NCBI GenBank assembly: GCA_022749755.1
Contig: CM040444.1
Span: 11,636,274 to 11,700,273 of the forward strand
Origin: Azadirachta indica
Taxonomy: Eukaryota > Streptophyta > Magnoliopsida > Sapindales > Meliaceae
Length of the DNA stretch: 64,000 nt
Direction: 5' to 3'
Shown here: piece after piece, positions 61,276 to 64,000 of the stretch
How positions within the stretch are numbered: the first letter of the stretch is position 1
Layout: each line of letters begins with the position of its first letter
Position numbers and translations under genes: made by a program
Notes under the pieces: generated by a model
What the model was told of the DNA's origin: nothing
The model's input: only the letters and a program-made list of their open reading frames with translations
The model's database searches: none

Positions 61276-61525
61276 TGATGTAAGACGACTTGACTAGTCT
61301 TATTTTATTTTATTTTATTTAAATTATTTTTCTTTAACTTTTTTTAGTATTTAGCTTTCTTTAATTTTTAAGAGTTTTTTTCCTTATTTAAGTAGATTTA
61401 GGTTTTCTTTATTATAAATAAGAAGCTTACAGTGTTGTTTAGACACATTTTCTTTCAATAAAATTTTATTAAAAATCTTTTGAAACTTTAATTTTATTTA
61501 TTTTCACGTTTCCACTTCGTTGTCA
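61276..61525 (+). repeat. 3' LTR of the gypsy element
   Basis: It starts TGATGTAAGACGACTTGAC and ends near GTTGTCA. It is the partner of 57254-57505. Confidence 0.85.
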
Positions 61526-61764
61526 TCAAATCAATTTGATTATGTTGTACCAGCCATTAAACAGTCCAAAGATCTTAACGCAATGACCCTGAATGATCCA
61601 CAGGCCTCGTTAGAGTCATGTGAAATATGGATGAATGAAAGATTAAGAGGCACAATTGAGCAAGCACCAAGAAATCAAATAAACGAGGGAGCTGTTTCGA
61701 AAAGAATGGATTAAAACAAAAAGGTCAGAATTTCAGAAGTAGAGGAAGGAGTTTCAAAATTGTT

Positions 61765-62935
61765 TATTAGTACAGAAAAATACCTTGCTAAGATTAATTT
61801 AATAATGACATTTGTTAAAATATGTGCTCCTTCCGATACCTTTATTTAATTATTTTACAAACGATGTCAAAAATTAATTTATTTTGAGTGTACTTTAAAG
61901 GTTGTAAAAGCTGGAACTTTTTGCATGGAACATATGTTTCATTGTTTCTTTCGGAATTTTTGTAATTTGGTTTTCTTTTTGGCATGTTTGCATGTCAGCT
62001 TTTGGCTTCATTGAATAGCCCAATTCCAATACAATTAAAGATTCAAAGTTTGGCTAAGACCCGTGTCATTTTCCACTATGATTTTTGGCTAATTTTAAAT
62101 CCAACTTTAAATTGGATAAAAAGAGAAAAATGCAACTGATGGAAGACATATATTTGATGACTTTTGAACGCTATAAAGAAGGCAGTAGACTCCATCTGAT
62201 ATAACAGTTTTGAGAGTAATAGGTTTTATTACAAACAGATAACAATTTTTGAGTTCTTTCATATTTTATCAATACAACTTGCGAAATGAATTTGAAGCTG
62301 GGCTAAGGTTAGAGTGAGGCTTGAGGGAATTTACTTGTTTAATTCTATTTTATTTCCTATTTTGATTCATCTTATAGAACTTCATTTTTCGTACATTTGT
62401 TTTACTGAAAGTTCTTTACTCTATTAAATCTCAAAAATTTCATTTTACTTGTTTCATATATATTCAGTCATGCTTTGCTTATATGATTCAAGTTGAAATT
62501 ATAATTTTGCTGGTTATTTATTTTATGAATTTATGTTCTCCTGCAATATTATCTGTTGATATATTACCGATTCTAGATAATTTATAAAATAAAATTATGT
62601 TTCAGTTGAAAGAATTTTCTCAAAGCAAAACACTAGTTTTATTATTAATCTTTAATTATATATTTTCAAATTGTTTGGCTGGGAAGTGCCATGCAATTGA
62701 GTAGTAATTAGGAATCAAGATTGGTTATAATAAAAATTAAGTGACTCTCAAGCCTTACCAACTTTTATTTAAATATTTTTTCTGTTTAAATTTTCCTAAT
62801 TCCATATTTCTTTCTTGTATTTATTATTTCTCTCTCTAACCTTTTTGTTAATTGCTTCTTCATGGGATCGACACCCCAAACTGCACTATAATGATCGTAT
62901 TGTAACTTTTGGGCGTAAAAAATTGCTGATTTAAG
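61765..62935. other. insertion of about 1.15 kb within Copia 2 gag, origin uncertain
   Basis: It separates the Gly/Arg-rich part of gag (about 61730-61760) from the zinc knuckle at 62980. There are no coding motifs. The right end carries GATCGACACC and GTAACTTTTGGGCG, which recalls sequences near the primer-binding site of other LTR retroelements, so a solo LTR is possible. Ends and target duplication were not resolved. Confidence 0.3.
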
Positions 62936-64000
62936 TCAAGGTGTAAGAAGAATGCCTCTTTGCAAGATAAATCTAGCGTTCACTGCTATAAATGTATAAA
63001 ATATGGGCATTTTCAGTCTAATTGTAAATCTCATATCATAACTGTAAAAGGTTTAGACACTACAGCAAAAAATGCCGTATTAAAGTATCAAATTTTAAAG
63101 AGATTCATGCCCGAATAGCAGAAAATAAAGGTTACACATAGACGTTGCTATTATATTATTGAGTCATGCAATTAGGGACGATAACGATAGTCAATGATTG
63201 ATAGACACAGGTTATAGTAATCATGTCGAAAAATGGAAATATTTTCGGACTTAGATCAGAACTTTCAAACCAATGTCAAACTTGGTGATAATTAAAAAAT
63301 AACAATCTCAGGAAAAGAAAAGGTTCCTATCAGATTGAAGAATGGATCGTTAAATTATATTTTTGATGTATTTTATACACCCAATATTTGTCAAAATCTT
63401 TTAAGCGTGGGACAATTAGAAAAAAAAGACTTATGACTTACATTTCGTTAAGCAAGGTTGCATTATCAATGATAAAAAGATGGGTATGATAGCGAGGACA
63501 TAGATGACAAACAACTGTTTATTCCCAATCAACATCAAGTATGACACTCCCTTATGCTACAATGCTACAATACAAGGTGAGGCTGTTCAACCTTCTCTGA
63601 TCGATTTTAAAAATTTGTTGGTCAATCAAGAAGCATTACGCAAGCAAATAGCGACGAAATTTCGTTGAAAATTAAGGATCAAGAATTTTTCGTTAGTAAA
63701 AGAAAAAAGCGACCCCAATAGCAAAATAACAAAGGAAAATAAGCTGACAAATTGAGAAAACAATATGAAGGAGATTCTTTATCAAGGAGAGCACAACAAA
63801 ATTGCAAAAGAAAAGATCGAGAAAATAAAGGTCATTGCTTTGTGTATGGTAAGTAAGGTCATTATGCGAGATATTGTTGGTTCAGAAAATAACCCATAAG
63901 AGCTAACGTGAGAACTTCCGACCATATGTAGAAAAATGATAGAGAAGAAGAATGGGATCTCAAAACATTAAATGCAATGGTGGAATAGCAAGAAGAATTA

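Larger units (their letters stand above)
57254..61525 (+). mobile_element. Ty3-gypsy LTR retrotransposon, decayed, nested in Copia element 2
   Basis: Order: LTR, primer-binding site, gag, protease, reverse transcriptase, RNase H, integrase, LTR, the gypsy order. TCATC occurs directly before the 5' LTR (57249-57253) and at the end of the 3' LTR (61523-61527), consistent with a 5-bp target duplication; the exact LTR end is ambiguous by three bases. Catalytic residues are damaged in protease and reverse transcriptase, and the integrase core is largely deleted, so the element is dead. Confidence 0.88.
56150..64000 (+). mobile_element. Ty1-copia element 2, decayed, split by a gypsy element; runs off the window
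   Basis: The gag begins near 56690 with FKFNGKNNFAMWKRLMELYL. It is interrupted at 57253 and resumes after 61525 with SSNQFDYVVPAIKQSKDL and ESCEIWMNERLRGTIEQA, the next part of the same gag domain. A zinc knuckle (CYKCIKYGHFQSNC, about 62980-63020), a protease-like stretch near 63195-63260 and a pre-integrase piece (NNCLFPINIKYDT, about 63510-63545) follow. From about 63600 a gag piece (LLVNQEALRKQIA) and another knuckle (CFVYGK-GHYARYC) appear, which suggests fusion to a second Copia fragment. Many stops. Confidence 0.75.

Overview
The window is nuclear DNA of a eudicot plant. It is very AT-rich and gene-poor, it has spliced genes of plant families (BURP, trihelix, ankyrin-PGG), and it is full of decayed plant transposons (Ty1-copia, Ty3-gypsy, Mutator-like and many small inverted-repeat elements). 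The species cannot be named from the sequence alone. Four host loci look intact or nearly so, all on the minus strand: a two-exon gene for a Lys/Glu-rich protein with an MGACAS N-terminus (5311-5988); an RD22/USP-like BURP gene whose first exon was not found (8056-9497); a single-exon trihelix transcription factor of 401 residues (28558-29763); and a six-exon ankyrin-PGG membrane protein of 728 residues (45017-47832). The exon phases of the last one close exactly.

Layout. 1-5.3 kb: AT-rich repeats, including a GATGG-type element inserted into another repeat. 5.3-6.2 kb: the MGACAS gene and its TATA box. 7.4-7.6 kb: a possible gene remnant. 8-16 kb: a tandem segmental duplication carrying BURP copy 1 (open) and BURP copy 2 (a pseudogene with a 1-nt deletion and an in-frame stop); both introns share the same small inverted-repeat element. 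16.6-21.4 kb: a decayed Copia element with both LTRs. 23-26.7 kb: more composite repeats. 28.5-34 kb: the trihelix gene and, 3 kb upstream of it, a shredded paralogue. 34.4-41.1 kb: a Mutator-like region of Kaonashi type, with a DUF1985/Ulp1-protease gene convergent to a degenerate MuDR transposase. 41.1-43.1 kb: GATGG repeats. 45-47.8 kb: the ankyrin-PGG gene. 48.8-55 kb: a second decayed MULE transposase region with a smaller MULE-like element (49237-50978) close by. That smaller element has 75-bp terminal inverted repeats, a near-perfect 9-bp target duplication and a GC-richer insert encoding a CLE-like peptide motif. 56.1-64 kb: a decayed Copia element split inside its gag by a decayed Ty3-gypsy element (57254-61525).

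The host genes do not form a pathway. The BURP family is linked to stress and development, trihelix proteins are nuclear DNA-binding regulators, and ankyrin-PGG proteins act at membranes in salt, ABA or immune signalling. The most unusual signals are (i) a 26-nt palindromic site that recurs at both MULE regions, with a shared core and element-specific arms, and (ii) the CLE-like motif carried inside a MULE.
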